Assembly: GCF_038630985.1 (NCBI RefSeq) | Contig: NZ_CP152049.1 | Coordinates: 3,305,501-3,369,500 of the forward strand | Source: Paenibacillus sp. FSL H8-0548 | Lineage (GTDB): Bacteria > Bacillota > Bacilli > Paenibacillales > Paenibacillaceae | Direction of reading: 5' to 3' | Length of the DNA stretch: 64,000 nucleotides | Part shown: positions 17,774 through 26,968 of the stretch, in pieces | Layout: every line of letters begins with the position of its first letter | Numbering within the stretch: the first letter of the stretch is position 1 | Position numbers and translations under genes: made by a program | Notes under the pieces: model-generated | What the model was told of the DNA's origin: nothing | Database searches by the model: none | The model's input: the letters and a program-made list of their open reading frames with translations, nothing else

Positions 17774-19540
17774 TTGAGTAAGCGTTTTATAAACGGATCG
17801 GATTTTACCGCAATGGCACTGCTCGGCGCGGATTATTTACAACGAAACGCTGAGCATGTCAACGCATTGAATGTATTCCCAGTGCCAGATGGCGACACGG
17901 GAACGAACATGAACTTAACGATGACCTCAGGCGTTCGCGAGCTTCGCAGCAAGCCGTCAGACAGCATTGGGAAAGCGACAGAGGCCTTGTCGAAAGGGCT
18001 TCTTATGGGCGCTAGGGGAAACTCTGGCGTTATTTTGTCACAGCTGTTCCGTGGTTTTTCGAGATCGCTTAACGGCCTTGAAGAAGCAGGAACGGCGCAA
18101 CTGGCCGCTGCTTTGCAGCATGGTGTTGACCTTGCCTATAAAGCGGTTGTGAAGCCTGTAGAAGGAACGATTCTTACTGTAGCGAAGGAAGCTGCGAAGC
18201 ACGCTGTTCAGTATGCACGCAGAACAAGCGATGTTATTGACTTGATGCGCGAGGTTCACCAGAAGGCTGATGAGGCTTTGCAGCGTACACCTGATTTGCT
18301 CCCTGTGCTTAAGCAGGTAGGCGTGGTTGATTCAGGCGGACAAGGTCTTGTATACATTTATGAAGGCTTTGTACGTTGTTTATTGGAATTGGATGGACAG
18401 CTCGATTCTGATTCGCAGCAATCAGAAGCTGCACCGCCTGAGGAAGTAGCTGTTCCTATAGCCGCTCCTTCGATTCGAAAGCAAGAGCCAGCATCTGCTC
18501 AAGCACGATTGGCAACGGATGCCATTGAGTTTTTATACGATATGGAATTTTTTATCAATCGGAAACTTGGCGGAAATGTATCGGCATTTTTTGATGAATA
18601 CGCTTACAAGAAGGCGCTAAGCAAAGATGGTGATTCCATTTTGGTTATCGCTGAAGATGATATTATAAAAGTTCATGTGCATTCCCGCAAGCCTGGCGAT
18701 GTTCTTAATTTATCCCTTCCATATGGCGAACTGACGGATATTCATATTCTTAATATGCGTGAGCAGCATCGCGATCTGCTGGAGCAGGAGAAAACGGATT
18801 TTAGCATTGTAGACTTTTCCGCGGCAGAGCTGCTTGCAGGCGAAGCTGTACAAGGGATTCCGCCATCACAAGTGTTCGAATGGGCTCCATTTGGCATTAT
18901 TGCTGTTGCCTTAGGTGAAGGAATAACTAATATTTTTCTGGAAAACGAAGTAGACACCGTTTTATCGGGCGGTCAGACGATGAATCCCAGCACGGAGGAT
19001 TTTGTGAAGGCAATCGAGTCGTTGTCGGCGGAGCATATCTACATACTGCCTAATAATGGAAATATTATTTTGGCTGCAGAGCAGGCTGCAGAGCTGAGTG
19101 AGCGTAGGGTTACGGTTATTCCAACGCGTACCGTACCGCAGGGCTTAGCTGCGGTTCTAGCGTTCAAAGAGGATGAAACAGCTGAGCGTAACAGCGAATG
19201 GATGAAAAATGCAGCGGAGCAAGTCGTCTCCGGACAAGTAACGAAGGCTGTACGAGATACAACGATTGAAGGCGTAGCTATACGTGAGGGCGATTTTATC
19301 GGGATTAAGGAAAAATCAATCGTTGTGTCTAACGCTAGCTTGCAGGCCGCTTGCCAATTGCTTATATCCAGCATGCTGGATAATGGCGGTGATTTGCTAA
19401 CGATACTTACGGGCGAGGAAGCTGATTCTGTTGAAACGACTTCGCTTTATGAATGGATTCAGGAGCAATATCCAGAGCTAGAGCTTGAATTGCAAAAAGG
19501 CGGACAACCGCTTTATCCTTACGTTTTTGCATTAGAGTAG
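17774..19540 (+). CDS. fakA: Fatty acid kinase catalytic subunit FakA
   Basis: 588 residues. The N-terminal DAK2 kinase domain has NVFPVPDGDTGTNMNLTM, which binds magnesium-ATP, then LLMGARGNSGVILSQLF. Middle and C-terminal domains (DAK1-like/DegV-like) follow, with LPNNGNIILAAEQAAEL. FakA phosphorylates exogenous fatty acids held by a FakB (DegV-type) protein, and the next gene is such a protein. The start is TTG at 17774 after AGAGAGGGG. Confidence 0.95.
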   Translation: MSKRFINGSDFTAMALLGADYLQRNAEHVNALNVFPVPDGDTGTNMNLTMTSGVRELRSKPSDSIGKATEALSKGLLMGARGNSGVILSQLFRGFSRSLNGLEEAGTAQLAAALQHGVDLAYKAVVKPVEGTILTVAKEAAKHAVQYARRTSDVIDLMREVHQKADEALQRTPDLLPVLKQVGVVDSGGQGLVYIYEGFVRCLLELDGQLDSDSQQSEAAPPEEVAVPIAAPSIRKQEPASAQARLATDAIEFLYDMEFFINRKLGGNVSAFFDEYAYKKALSKDGDSILVIAEDDIIKVHVHSRKPGDVLNLSLPYGELTDIHILNMREQHRDLLEQEKTDFSIVDFSAAELLAGEAVQGIPPSQVFEWAPFGIIAVALGEGITNIFLENEVDTVLSGGQTMNPSTEDFVKAIESLSAEHIYILPNNGNIILAAEQAAELSERRVTVIPTRTVPQGLAAVLAFKEDETAERNSEWMKNAAEQVVSGQVTKAVRDTTIEGVAIREGDFIGIKEKSIVVSNASLQAACQLLISSMLDNGGDLLTILTGEEADSVETTSLYEWIQEQYPELELELQKGGQPLYPYVFALE

Positions 19541-19575
19541 CTTGCATTCTTGTTTAGCTTGGGAGGGGTTTGGAC

Positions 19576-20430
19576 TTGGGAAAGGTTAGAATTGTAACGG
19601 ACAGTACAGCGGATATACCGCCAGAAATAAGAGAACGACATGGCATAAATATGGTGCCTCTTAAGGTGTTGTTTGGCGAGGAGACGTTTCAGGATGCTGT
19701 AACGATAACTCCAGATCAATTTTATGAGAAGCTGACGAGAGTCACTGCGCTTCCTACGACATCTCAGCCTTCGCCTGCGGAATTCTCGGATGTGTATGAG
19801 CGTTTGCTTGCTGAGGATGCGGATTCGCCGATTATTTCGCTTCATTTGTCTGCAGCGCTTAGCGGGACTTACCAATCAGCTTTCATTGCGCGTTCTATGC
19901 TGGAGAACGAGGCGGATATTACGATTATTGATACGAAATCGGCCTCATACGGCTTCGGAATGCGTGTCGTAAAAGCAGCTGTGATGGCTGAGGCTGGGGA
20001 ATCGAAGGAACGGATTATTGAAGAAATGGAACGGCTTGAGCGCGATACAGAATTGTATTTTTTTGTGGACACGCTGGAATATTTGCAAAAGGGAGGCCGA
20101 ATTGGGAAGGCTGCTGCATTAATCGGTTCGATTCTGAATATTAAGCCGATTCTTTCACTGGACCCAGACGGCGTTGTACTCGCTGTAGATAAGGTGCGCG
20201 GCACAAAAAAAGCGATGGCGCGTATCGTCGAGCTTCTGAAAAAAGAATACGGGGATGAGCCTGTTGGCATGACGATGGCGTATGCATCCAGCAAGGATTC
20301 GGCGGAGGAGCTGTTTAAGCTTCTCAAAAGCGAGTTTAATGTGCAAGAGGTTGCATGGACGACGATAGGTGCGGTTATTGGCACGCATACTGGGCCTGGG
20401 GCATCCGCTGTGTTTATGTACAGGATGTGA
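19576..20430 (+). CDS. DegV-family fatty-acid-binding protein (FakB-type)
   Basis: 284 residues from TTG 19576, which has GGGAGGGG 7 bases upstream; the TTG at 19570 is too close. DegV/FakB motifs: VRIVTDSTADIPPEI, TSQPSPAEFSDVYE, IISLHLSAALSGTYQSA, LQKGGRIGKAAALIG. It binds a fatty acid and presents it to FakA for phosphorylation. It is directly downstream of fakA (35 bases), the natural pair. Confidence 0.94.
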   Translation: MGKVRIVTDSTADIPPEIRERHGINMVPLKVLFGEETFQDAVTITPDQFYEKLTRVTALPTTSQPSPAEFSDVYERLLAEDADSPIISLHLSAALSGTYQSAFIARSMLENEADITIIDTKSASYGFGMRVVKAAVMAEAGESKERIIEEMERLERDTELYFFVDTLEYLQKGGRIGKAAALIGSILNIKPILSLDPDGVVLAVDKVRGTKKAMARIVELLKKEYGDEPVGMTMAYASSKDSAEELFKLLKSEFNVQEVAWTTIGAVIGTHTGPGASAVFMYRM

Positions 20431-20434
20431 TCGG

Positions 20435-22489
20435 ATGATGAAGCTGGATCAAATGTCAGTTCGGCAAATCAAAGGCGTGAGTGCTCCTAAGGAAAAGGAG
20501 CTTCACGCCTTTGGCGTTAGCACAGTTGCAGATATATTGGATTATTTTCCGTTTCGCTACGAGGATTACCGTATTCGCGAGCTCACAGATGTGAAGGAAG
20601 GCGAGAAGGTTACGGTGCTCGGGCATGTCAGGGGTGTCCCTGTATTGCAGCGTTATGGTAAAAGCAAATCAAGATTGACCTGTAAGGTTGAGGTAGGTCA
20701 ATGGTTAGTTAGTGCCGTTTGGTTCAATCGCCATTTTCTGCAGGATCAGCTTGTCATTGGGCGCGAAATCATGCTCACAGGGAAATGGGAGCAGCAGCGC
20801 ATGCAAATGACGGTATCGGACTCGGAGTTTCCTGGCAGCGGAGGAGCGGCTAAGTCGGGAACGCTGCAGCCTGTGTACTCGGTCGGCGGGAGCATCACGC
20901 AGCCGTGGATGCGGAAGACGGTGCGGCAAGCGCTGACGCAGTATGGGACCATGATTGAAGAGCTGCTGCCGCAGGAGCTTGTCCGTCAGCATGATCTGAT
21001 GGTAAGACGTGATGCGGTTCAGCGAATTCATTTGCCGGAGGATACGAGAGAAGGGCAGGAAGCCCGCAGAAGGCTTGTGTATGAGGAGCTCTTTCTGTTT
21101 CAGCTAAAGCTGCAGGCTTATCGTGCTCTTAATCGGAAACGAAATGACGGCATTGCACATCGAATTGAAAGTGAGACGGTGCGCCAGTTTGCCGCGACAC
21201 TGCCCTTTGAGCTGACTGATGGGCAGAAGAAGGTTGTCAATGAAATATGCGTCGATATGAGAAGACCCTCTTGCATGAACCGTCTGCTGCAGGGCGATGT
21301 TGGCTCTGGTAAAACGGTCGTCTCAGCTATTGCCCTTTACGTTGCGGTTAAATCTGGCCATCAAGGGGCATTGATGGTGCCGACCGAAATATTAGCGGAA
21401 CAGCATATGCGTTCACTAACAAAAATGTTTGCCGATTTGGGCATTCAGGTTGCTTTGCTGACAGGCAGCCTTACGGATCGCAAGCGTAGGGATTTGCTAG
21501 CTGGTTTGCAAATGGGCCTTATCGATATCGTTGTTGGCACGCACGCGCTTATTCAGGAGGACGTTTTTTTTCGAAGCCTCGGTCTTGTGGTCGTGGACGA
21601 GCAGCATCGATTTGGTGTTAACCAACGGAGTGTGCTGCGCCATAAAGGGATGAATCCCGACGTTCTTACCATGACGGCTACGCCAATCCCGAGAACGATG
21701 GCCATTACGGCCTTCGGTGATATGGACGTGTCGACCATTCGCGAGCGGCCGCATGGCCGCAAGCCGATTAAGACGTATTGGGTGAAGCATACGATGATGG
21801 AGCGCGTGTTTGGTTTTATACGCAAGGAGGCTGGCAAGGGGCGACAGGCGTATATTATTTGCCCGTTGATTGAGGAGTCGGAGAAGCTCGATGTGCAAAA
21901 TGCGATTGATCTCTATGTGCAGACGCAGCAAACCTTCCCTGATCTTCGTGTCGGCTTGCTGCACGGAAGGCTGAATGCTTCTGAGAAAGAAAGCGTAATG
22001 GGTGCTTTCGGTGCAAATGAGACTCATGTGCTGGTGGCGACGACAGTCGTGGAGGTCGGTGTGGATGTTCCTAATGCAACGCTCATGATTATTATGGACG
22101 CGGAACGCTTTGGCTTGTCTCAGCTGCATCAGCTGAGAGGCCGAGTTGGACGTGGGGAGCATCAATCACATTGTATATTGGTGGCTGATCCGAAATCAGA
22201 AACGGGCCGTGAGCGGATGAAGGTTATGACGGATACGGATGACGGCTTCGAGGTTTCGCGGCGCGATCTTGAAATACGCGGTCCTGGTGATTTTTTTGGC
22301 ACAAAGCAAAGCGGTCTTCCAGAGTTTCGTTTGGCGGATATGGTTGCCGATTATGAGGTACTGGAAATCGCAAGGGAGGATGCGGCGGAGCTTACGGATC
22401 GTGATGATTTTTGGTCTAACGAGTCTTATGCGAGAGTACGCAGCGTACTGCAGAAGGATCAATTTTTTCAAGGAGAACAGCTGGACTAG
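20435..22489 (+). CDS. recG: ATP-dependent DNA helicase RecG
   Basis: 684 residues from the ATG at 20435, 5 bases after the degV stop; longer frames run into that gene. The N-terminal wedge (OB-fold) domain includes VTVLGHVRGVP. The helicase shows LLQGDVGSGKTVVSAIALY, DEQHRFGVNQR, TMTATPIPRTMAI and QLRGRVGRGEHQSHC. RecG drives fork reversal and branch migration of recombination intermediates. Confidence 0.97.
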   Translation: MMKLDQMSVRQIKGVSAPKEKELHAFGVSTVADILDYFPFRYEDYRIRELTDVKEGEKVTVLGHVRGVPVLQRYGKSKSRLTCKVEVGQWLVSAVWFNRHFLQDQLVIGREIMLTGKWEQQRMQMTVSDSEFPGSGGAAKSGTLQPVYSVGGSITQPWMRKTVRQALTQYGTMIEELLPQELVRQHDLMVRRDAVQRIHLPEDTREGQEARRRLVYEELFLFQLKLQAYRALNRKRNDGIAHRIESETVRQFAATLPFELTDGQKKVVNEICVDMRRPSCMNRLLQGDVGSGKTVVSAIALYVAVKSGHQGALMVPTEILAEQHMRSLTKMFADLGIQVALLTGSLTDRKRRDLLAGLQMGLIDIVVGTHALIQEDVFFRSLGLVVVDEQHRFGVNQRSVLRHKGMNPDVLTMTATPIPRTMAITAFGDMDVSTIRERPHGRKPIKTYWVKHTMMERVFGFIRKEAGKGRQAYIICPLIEESEKLDVQNAIDLYVQTQQTFPDLRVGLLHGRLNASEKESVMGAFGANETHVLVATTVVEVGVDVPNATLMIIMDAERFGLSQLHQLRGRVGRGEHQSHCILVADPKSETGRERMKVMTDTDDGFEVSRRDLEIRGPGDFFGTKQSGLPEFRLADMVADYEVLEIAREDAAELTDRDDFWSNESYARVRSVLQKDQFFQGEQLD

Positions 22490-22559
22490 GCAATAATTTC
22501 CACTTGGCGGCATATAGTTAAACAATGTGATTGGATCGCCAGATGGAGGTGTCAGGGCA

Positions 22560-22847
22560 GTGAGTTACCAAGACTATGGAATTCGGCCGCAGCTGGTCGA
22601 ACGCGTCAAATACAAATTAAAAAACCCAATCGTGAAGGATCGTGTCAGACAACTGCTTGGAAATGTGACGAAGTATGATTTGCAGGATCGGCCAAAGGTA
22701 AGGAAGCTTGTGAAGGCAACGGCCGTTATTTTGCAGGAGCAGCTTACGGATACACAGGAGGACCAAATTGTCGCCTTCGTGATGGGGCAAAAAATTGATC
22801 CCAATAACACTTTTCATTTATTGAAGCTGTGGGGGATGTTTCGCTGA
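22560..22847 (+). CDS. spoVIF: Stage VI sporulation protein F
   Basis: 95 residues from GTG 22560, which has GGAGGTG about 11 bases upstream. It opens MSYQDYGIRPQLVERVKYKL and contains RVRQLLGNVTKYDLQDRPKV and FHLLKLWGMF, the SpoVIF (YjcC of Bacillus subtilis) pattern. The protein is needed for late spore-coat gene expression through GerR-related control. It follows recG by about 70 bases. A terminator overlaps its stop codon. Confidence 0.85.
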   Translation: MSYQDYGIRPQLVERVKYKLKNPIVKDRVRQLLGNVTKYDLQDRPKVRKLVKATAVILQEQLTDTQEDQIVAFVMGQKIDPNNTFHLLKLWGMFR

Positions 22848-22875
22848 CTGTCTACGGTCAGCGATTTTTTTTTTT
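22842..22875 (+). terminator. Terminator overlapping the spoVIF stop codon
   Basis: CGCTGAC/GTCAGCG, 7 bp with an 8-base loop, followed by a run of 11 T. The left arm contains the spoVIF TGA. Confidence 0.9.
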
Positions 22876-22887
22876 GGCTTGCTGCGG

Positions 22888-23583
22888 CTACCAAAGCTCA
22901 AGCTGCTCGTCTACCGTATAAGGCTCGATAAGGGATGGCTCGTCGTTACGAACACTGCCTACTGCAGTGGAAACAGGATAGGCTTCCAGCTCATTCGGGT
23001 GATAAGGGGTCATTAACGGCATAAGCAAAGCGTTATCTGTTACGGTGCGACTTAGCCATAGCTGTTCATCCTCGGGACGTAAAATGACCGGCATACGATC
23101 GTGGATCGGGGCAACAAGCTCGTTTGGTGCAGTCGTTAATATTGTGCAGCTGTTTATTTTAGTTCCATCAGGAGAGAGCCATGTTTCGTAAAGCCCTGCC
23201 ATACTGAAGATTGTACGGCTTTTCAGTACGATACGCATGGGCTGCTTGCCGCCAGCCGTCGTTTTCCACTCGTAGAAGCCGTCGGCTGGGATCAGGCAGC
23301 GTTTGCTCCGCAGCGCCTTCTGAAAGGCGGGCTTGCTTGCTGCGGTCTCCGAGCGCGCGTTAATCATTTGAAAGCCGATTTTCGGATCGTCTGCCCATGG
23401 CGGAATAAGACCCCATTTCAGCTCTCCTAAACGATTGGCTTTCCCGTCATTAATGATCGCTAACACCTGCTGACTTGGAGCTACGTTGTACTTCGGGCGG
23501 TGAAACGGCATCATTGTCTCCTCGATCATATATCTGACCATAAGCTCCTCCAGCGTGATAGTAAGCGTATATCTTCCACACAT
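22888..23583 (-). CDS. SRAP-domain abasic-site DNA-protein crosslink protein (YedK/HMCES)
   Basis: 231 residues. It begins MCGRYTL, exposing Cys2 after Met removal. The other conserved residues are in MINARSE (Asn), DGFYEWK (Glu) and PIHDRMPVIL (His). SRAP proteins form a thiazolidine crosslink with abasic sites in single-stranded DNA and protect them from cleavage. The ribosome site is GGAAAGGAGAAG before ATG. It is transcribed alone on the minus strand. Confidence 0.95.
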   Translation of the reverse strand: MCGRYTLTITLEELMVRYMIEETMMPFHRPKYNVAPSQQVLAIINDGKANRLGELKWGLIPPWADDPKIGFQMINARSETAASKPAFQKALRSKRCLIPADGFYEWKTTAGGKQPMRIVLKSRTIFSMAGLYETWLSPDGTKINSCTILTTAPNELVAPIHDRMPVILRPEDEQLWLSRTVTDNALLMPLMTPYHPNELEAYPVSTAVGSVRNDEPSLIEPYTVDEQLELW

Positions 23584-23766
23584 AATTCTCTTCTCCTTTC
23601 CTTTCTCCTGCTTCTATCATTCTATTATATATCGCAGCTAGCCGCAGCGCATATGCTGTTTACAAAGTATGACAATGTGTATTGTGGTGGATACTGGTTT
23701 ATATAGGCTTGTCAGCTATGCTTGGTTTCATACACAGGCAATGACGTTGATTAAGGAGCGTTTACG

Positions 23767-25059
23767 ATGAGCAAAAAGAATGGGGTTCGGACAACTCGCC
23801 GTTCAATCGGCTACTGGTTGCAGCAGCTGCTGGCGCTTCCTGGCGCGGCATTTGAGTATGCTATAGGGAAATGGGCAGCGCTAAGCGCGTCAAGTGAGAT
23901 GCTTTCCGAGGCTGTTCCGCTGCAGCTGTCTTCCTCTACTGTAGCAAAGCTAACGTATGCTTGGTCTAAGTCGAGCGCAGCATCCTATCATGAGGCAGCA
24001 AGCAATTGGACGCAGGCTGAGCTTTCATTTATTGAACGCATTCGCCTGGAGATTGCTGCTTGCAACCGCAATAATGTGACTCGTACAGAGGCTTATCGCG
24101 ACGTGTATTTTCGAACCCCAGAGCTGCATTGGGCGCTGCTTGCCCATATGGTATCGCGTAATGGCGGCTGGAATATGACCGATTTGCAAGGGGAATGGCT
24201 GCCGTGGCTGCTCGGCAAGGAGCAACGCGTCGCGGTATTCGGTTTTTTGGAGCAGGCTAATGCACTTATTTTTCAGGATGCGTATCCTCAGCTGCTTTTA
24301 TATGAATGGAGCAGGAGAGAGGGGAGGAGCTTGTTTCATTTGCTGCCGGCCTTTGGGGTATCCGTGTTCATGCTCCCGGTTTGGAAGCAGTTTTGGCGTG
24401 ATGGCGAGGCTGCTCCGCTTACAATTGCTTTAATTGTGAATGAGCAGCATTATATCGAGCAGCGTGTTGTCCAGCATCCTTATTTTCGCGAAAAAGTGCT
24501 GCACACCTTATTTTTTGGACTGCAGTCGCTGCTGCAGCTTAATGGCGTCATTTTCCCCTATGGAAAAGGGAAAGCGAAAGGGGAGGGAATGGACGCTCTG
24601 CGACTCTCGGGACTTATTCTGGAACGATTTGAAAGCTTGCAGGAGCGAATTGAATTAGGCAAGCGTCTGTATGCGATGCTGTTCGGTATCCCGCGTGTAT
24701 ATGACGGTGTAAGATGCTTTGCAGCCGCTGTTAAGCATACTGGCTCGCGTGCGGACTACGCGCCGCATATATTCGCGAGTGTTCGTCAGAAGCCGCCTCA
24801 GCGCGTCTATACTGAGCGGCTGCTAGGCGGGCGGCTGAAGCCTGAAGCGGAGCCGATCTATAGTCCGGAGCTGGGCGCTGCATGGGGCGACCAGCCGCTA
24901 GAATCTCCTGAGCCCGGCGACTGGTTTGTGTCGACTTCAGACGTAGTTCCTTATTTTCAAAAGCTGCCGATGCCGCATTCCTTTGAAATTACGAATGAAT
25001 ACGGACTAATGCTGAATAAGATCGAGCTGGCGGTACTAGCCATGATGCGAGGCAAATAA
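23767..25059 (+). CDS. yppC: DUF2515 protein, YppC-like
   Basis: 430 residues. Recognised as the DUF2515 family of YppC in Bacillus subtilis from its length, the NNVTRTEAYRDVYFRTPELHWALLAHMVSRNGGWNMTDL-type core (about bases 24070-24190) and the all-helical composition. Function is not established. It has no signal peptide and no clear membrane span. Gly/Pro-rich C-terminal segment RLLGGRLKPEAEPIYSPEL. The gene seems to be a single unit with AAGGAGCG before the ATG. Confidence 0.75.
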   Translation: MSKKNGVRTTRRSIGYWLQQLLALPGAAFEYAIGKWAALSASSEMLSEAVPLQLSSSTVAKLTYAWSKSSAASYHEAASNWTQAELSFIERIRLEIAACNRNNVTRTEAYRDVYFRTPELHWALLAHMVSRNGGWNMTDLQGEWLPWLLGKEQRVAVFGFLEQANALIFQDAYPQLLLYEWSRREGRSLFHLLPAFGVSVFMLPVWKQFWRDGEAAPLTIALIVNEQHYIEQRVVQHPYFREKVLHTLFFGLQSLLQLNGVIFPYGKGKAKGEGMDALRLSGLILERFESLQERIELGKRLYAMLFGIPRVYDGVRCFAAAVKHTGSRADYAPHIFASVRQKPPQRVYTERLLGGRLKPEAEPIYSPELGAAWGDQPLESPEPGDWFVSTSDVVPYFQKLPMPHSFEITNEYGLMLNKIELAVLAMMRGK

Positions 25060-25144
25060 AAGACTGATCCTTCTTAAGGATCGCGCTTGCAGCCAGATTC
25101 TTTGATTTTCTAAGACATTTAAAGGTAAGAATAAGGGACTATAA

Positions 25145-25605
25145 AGGCGAACACTTCGTTTCTCTAGAACGATCTTCTCGCATCGCTACATCTTCATTTT
25201 TATAGATTAGACTCCAATACGCAGCTAACTTTGCAGCATCGTTAGCTGCGTACCACCCGAAATTCGCTGCATCATACACCAGAGTCCCTCGCTAATTGAA
25301 GAAGAAGCCTAGACTGCACTTCGTGCAATAGAAACCTCACATGAGAGCTGTTTCAGACGGCTACATTGTACTATTGCAGTAGAATGAGCTCCAAACCAAC
25401 GAATATCGCCCTATACTAGGTAATCTACTGCACAAACTGCAGTGTACTTGCCCTAGTCAGGCTAGTAACTTCGATTATGTTGTACAAAAGTGCAGCGTAG
25501 CCTCGTCCTTTAGCGCTATTTCATAAATGAACCAATTCCACTAGTTCGCCTAACCTATGAACGGGAGAAGGGAAAATAGAAACTTAAGATAAGCCAGGCA
25601 GATTA
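25145..25605. repeat. Dispersed intergenic repeat family A, copy 1 (long form)
   Basis: No plausible gene here. The stretch aligns along its length with 61285-61610. The best core, 25332-25410, differs from 61362-61440 at only 3 of 79 bases. Copy 1 carries about 100 extra bases (about 25172-25283) including a perfect 10-bp stem CGCAGCTAAC/GTTAGCTGCG. Modules such as TGCAC-TTC-GTGCA, TGTACTATTGCAGTAG and CTACTGCACAAACTGCAG recur in both orientations, suggesting a folded RNA or protein-binding array. No transposase, terminal repeat or target duplication is seen. Confidence 0.85.
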
Positions 25606-25643
25606 TGAATCAGAAAAAATACCTTAACTGGAGGATTTAACCT

Positions 25644-25694
25644 TTGCATTACGAACATACATTCGGTATATAATGAAAAGAGAACATATATTCG
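25644..25694 (+). promoter_or_regulatory. LexA-controlled promoter with two SOS boxes
   Basis: A -10 hexamer TATAAT lies at 25669-25674 and a possible -35 TTGCAT at 25644-25649 (19-base spacer). CGAACATACATTCG (25652-25665) fills the spacer. AGAACATATATTCG (25681-25694) lies just downstream, about at the transcription start. Each differs from the Gram-positive SOS box CGAAC-N4-GTTCG at one or two positions. Two boxes over a promoter imply tight LexA repression. Confidence 0.8.
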
Positions 25695-25714
25695 CATTTG
25701 TTGGGGGTGTCATT

Positions 25715-26968
25715 GTGGTGCCTGTAATAATGTTGGCGGATTGCCAATCGTTTTATGCATCAGTCGAAAAAGCAGCGCGCCCAGAATATCGGGATAAACC
25801 GCTTATTGTTGCCGGAGATCCCGCGCGCCGATCAGGGATAGTACTTGCAGCATGTCCGATAGCGAAACAATTCGGTATAACGACGGCAGAAACATTGGGG
25901 GAAGCTTTGGGGAAATGTTCTGATGCAATTGTTATTCGCCCGCATATGCAAACCTATATCGATGTATCCCTTATGATTACAGAGATCTTTGAATCGTTTA
26001 CAGATTTGGTGGAACCATTCTCAATTGACGAGCAATTTTTAGATGTTACCGGCTCTATTTCCTACTTTGGATCTCCAGAGGAAATTGCACGACGAATTCA
26101 AATAAAGGTGATGATGTACACAGGAGTTTGGATAAGGGTGGGCATAAGCTCAACAAAGGTATTAGCCAAAATGGCCACAGATATCTGGGCCAAGAAAAGT
26201 GAAACGGGTATTTATACATTATCCATGAGTGACGTCGAGAGCCTTTTGTGGCCTCAGCTTATAAATAAAATGTTTGGTGTCGGCTCACGAATGACAGCAC
26301 ACTTTAACCGAATCGGAATTACTACGATCGGTGATATAGCCAGACTTCCACTCGCTGAGCTTAAGCGCAAAATGAGAATTGTTATGGGGAGAAATAGTGA
26401 TATTCAAGCAGAACTATACTGGCAAACAGCAAATGGTATAGATTCCAGTATGGTCACCCCAAGCACATATGATCATCAGCAAGCCATCGGACACCAGATG
26501 ACATTGCCGTGCGATTACAGCCGCAAGGAGGACATTGATGTCATACTTCTTGAACTAAGTGAGGAGGTCTGTCGGCGTTGTCGGGCAAAAGGCTACATGG
26601 GGCAAGTTATTTCAGTAGGCGCACAAGGAGCTGATTTTGACTTGCCTACTGGCTTTCACAGACAAGTCACCGCTGTTGATCCAACTAATATAACCAATGA
26701 AGTATTTGAGATTGTCCGTAAGCTGTTTTATACCCACTGGGATGAACTTCCTGTTCGAAAGCTTGGGGTAGTGATGTCAAAGTTAATTAGTGATAATCAG
26801 TACCAGCTCACACTTTTTGGAAACAGGGAAAAAGCGAGGAAGTTAGAGCGGGCTACAGATCAAATTAAATGCCGCTACGGAGGAACAGCAATCTTGCGTG
26901 CATCATCTTTATTGGGTGCTGCGCAGGCTCTTGAACGTAGTGCGAAAATCGGGGGGCACTATAAGTGA
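25715..26968 (+). CDS. uvrX: Y-family DNA polymerase, UvrX/YqjW-type
   Basis: 417 residues from GTG 25715 (or 25718), placed after GGGGGTG; the upstream ATG at 25673 lies inside the -10 box and is unlikely. Y-family signatures: MLADCQSFYASVEKAARPEY, with the first catalytic Asp, FSIDEQFLDVTGS, with the Asp-Glu pair, and RVGISSTKVLAKMATD in the palm/thumb. It performs error-prone lesion bypass. It overlaps the YolD-like gene by 4 bases. Lower GC than neighbours and a single-operon SOS cassette suggest mobility. Confidence 0.9.
   Translation: MVPVIMLADCQSFYASVEKAARPEYRDKPLIVAGDPARRSGIVLAACPIAKQFGITTAETLGEALGKCSDAIVIRPHMQTYIDVSLMITEIFESFTDLVEPFSIDEQFLDVTGSISYFGSPEEIARRIQIKVMMYTGVWIRVGISSTKVLAKMATDIWAKKSETGIYTLSMSDVESLLWPQLINKMFGVGSRMTAHFNRIGITTIGDIARLPLAELKRKMRIVMGRNSDIQAELYWQTANGIDSSMVTPSTYDHQQAIGHQMTLPCDYSRKEDIDVILLELSEEVCRRCRAKGYMGQVISVGAQGADFDLPTGFHRQVTAVDPTNITNEVFEIVRKLFYTHWDELPVRKLGVVMSKLISDNQYQLTLFGNREKARKLERATDQIKCRYGGTAILRASSLLGAAQALERSAKIGGHYK

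Noticed and set aside
19869..20384. 171-residue minus-strand open frame
   Set aside because: Shadow of the degV-type gene with a low-complexity Ser/Ile-rich product.
21497..22165. 222-residue minus-strand open frame
   Set aside because: Shadow of recG; His/Arg-rich composition and no start signal.
25145..25605. Repeat A as an insertion-sequence remnant
   Set aside because: No transposase fragment, terminal inverted repeats or target duplication could be seen, so it is reported only as a repeat.
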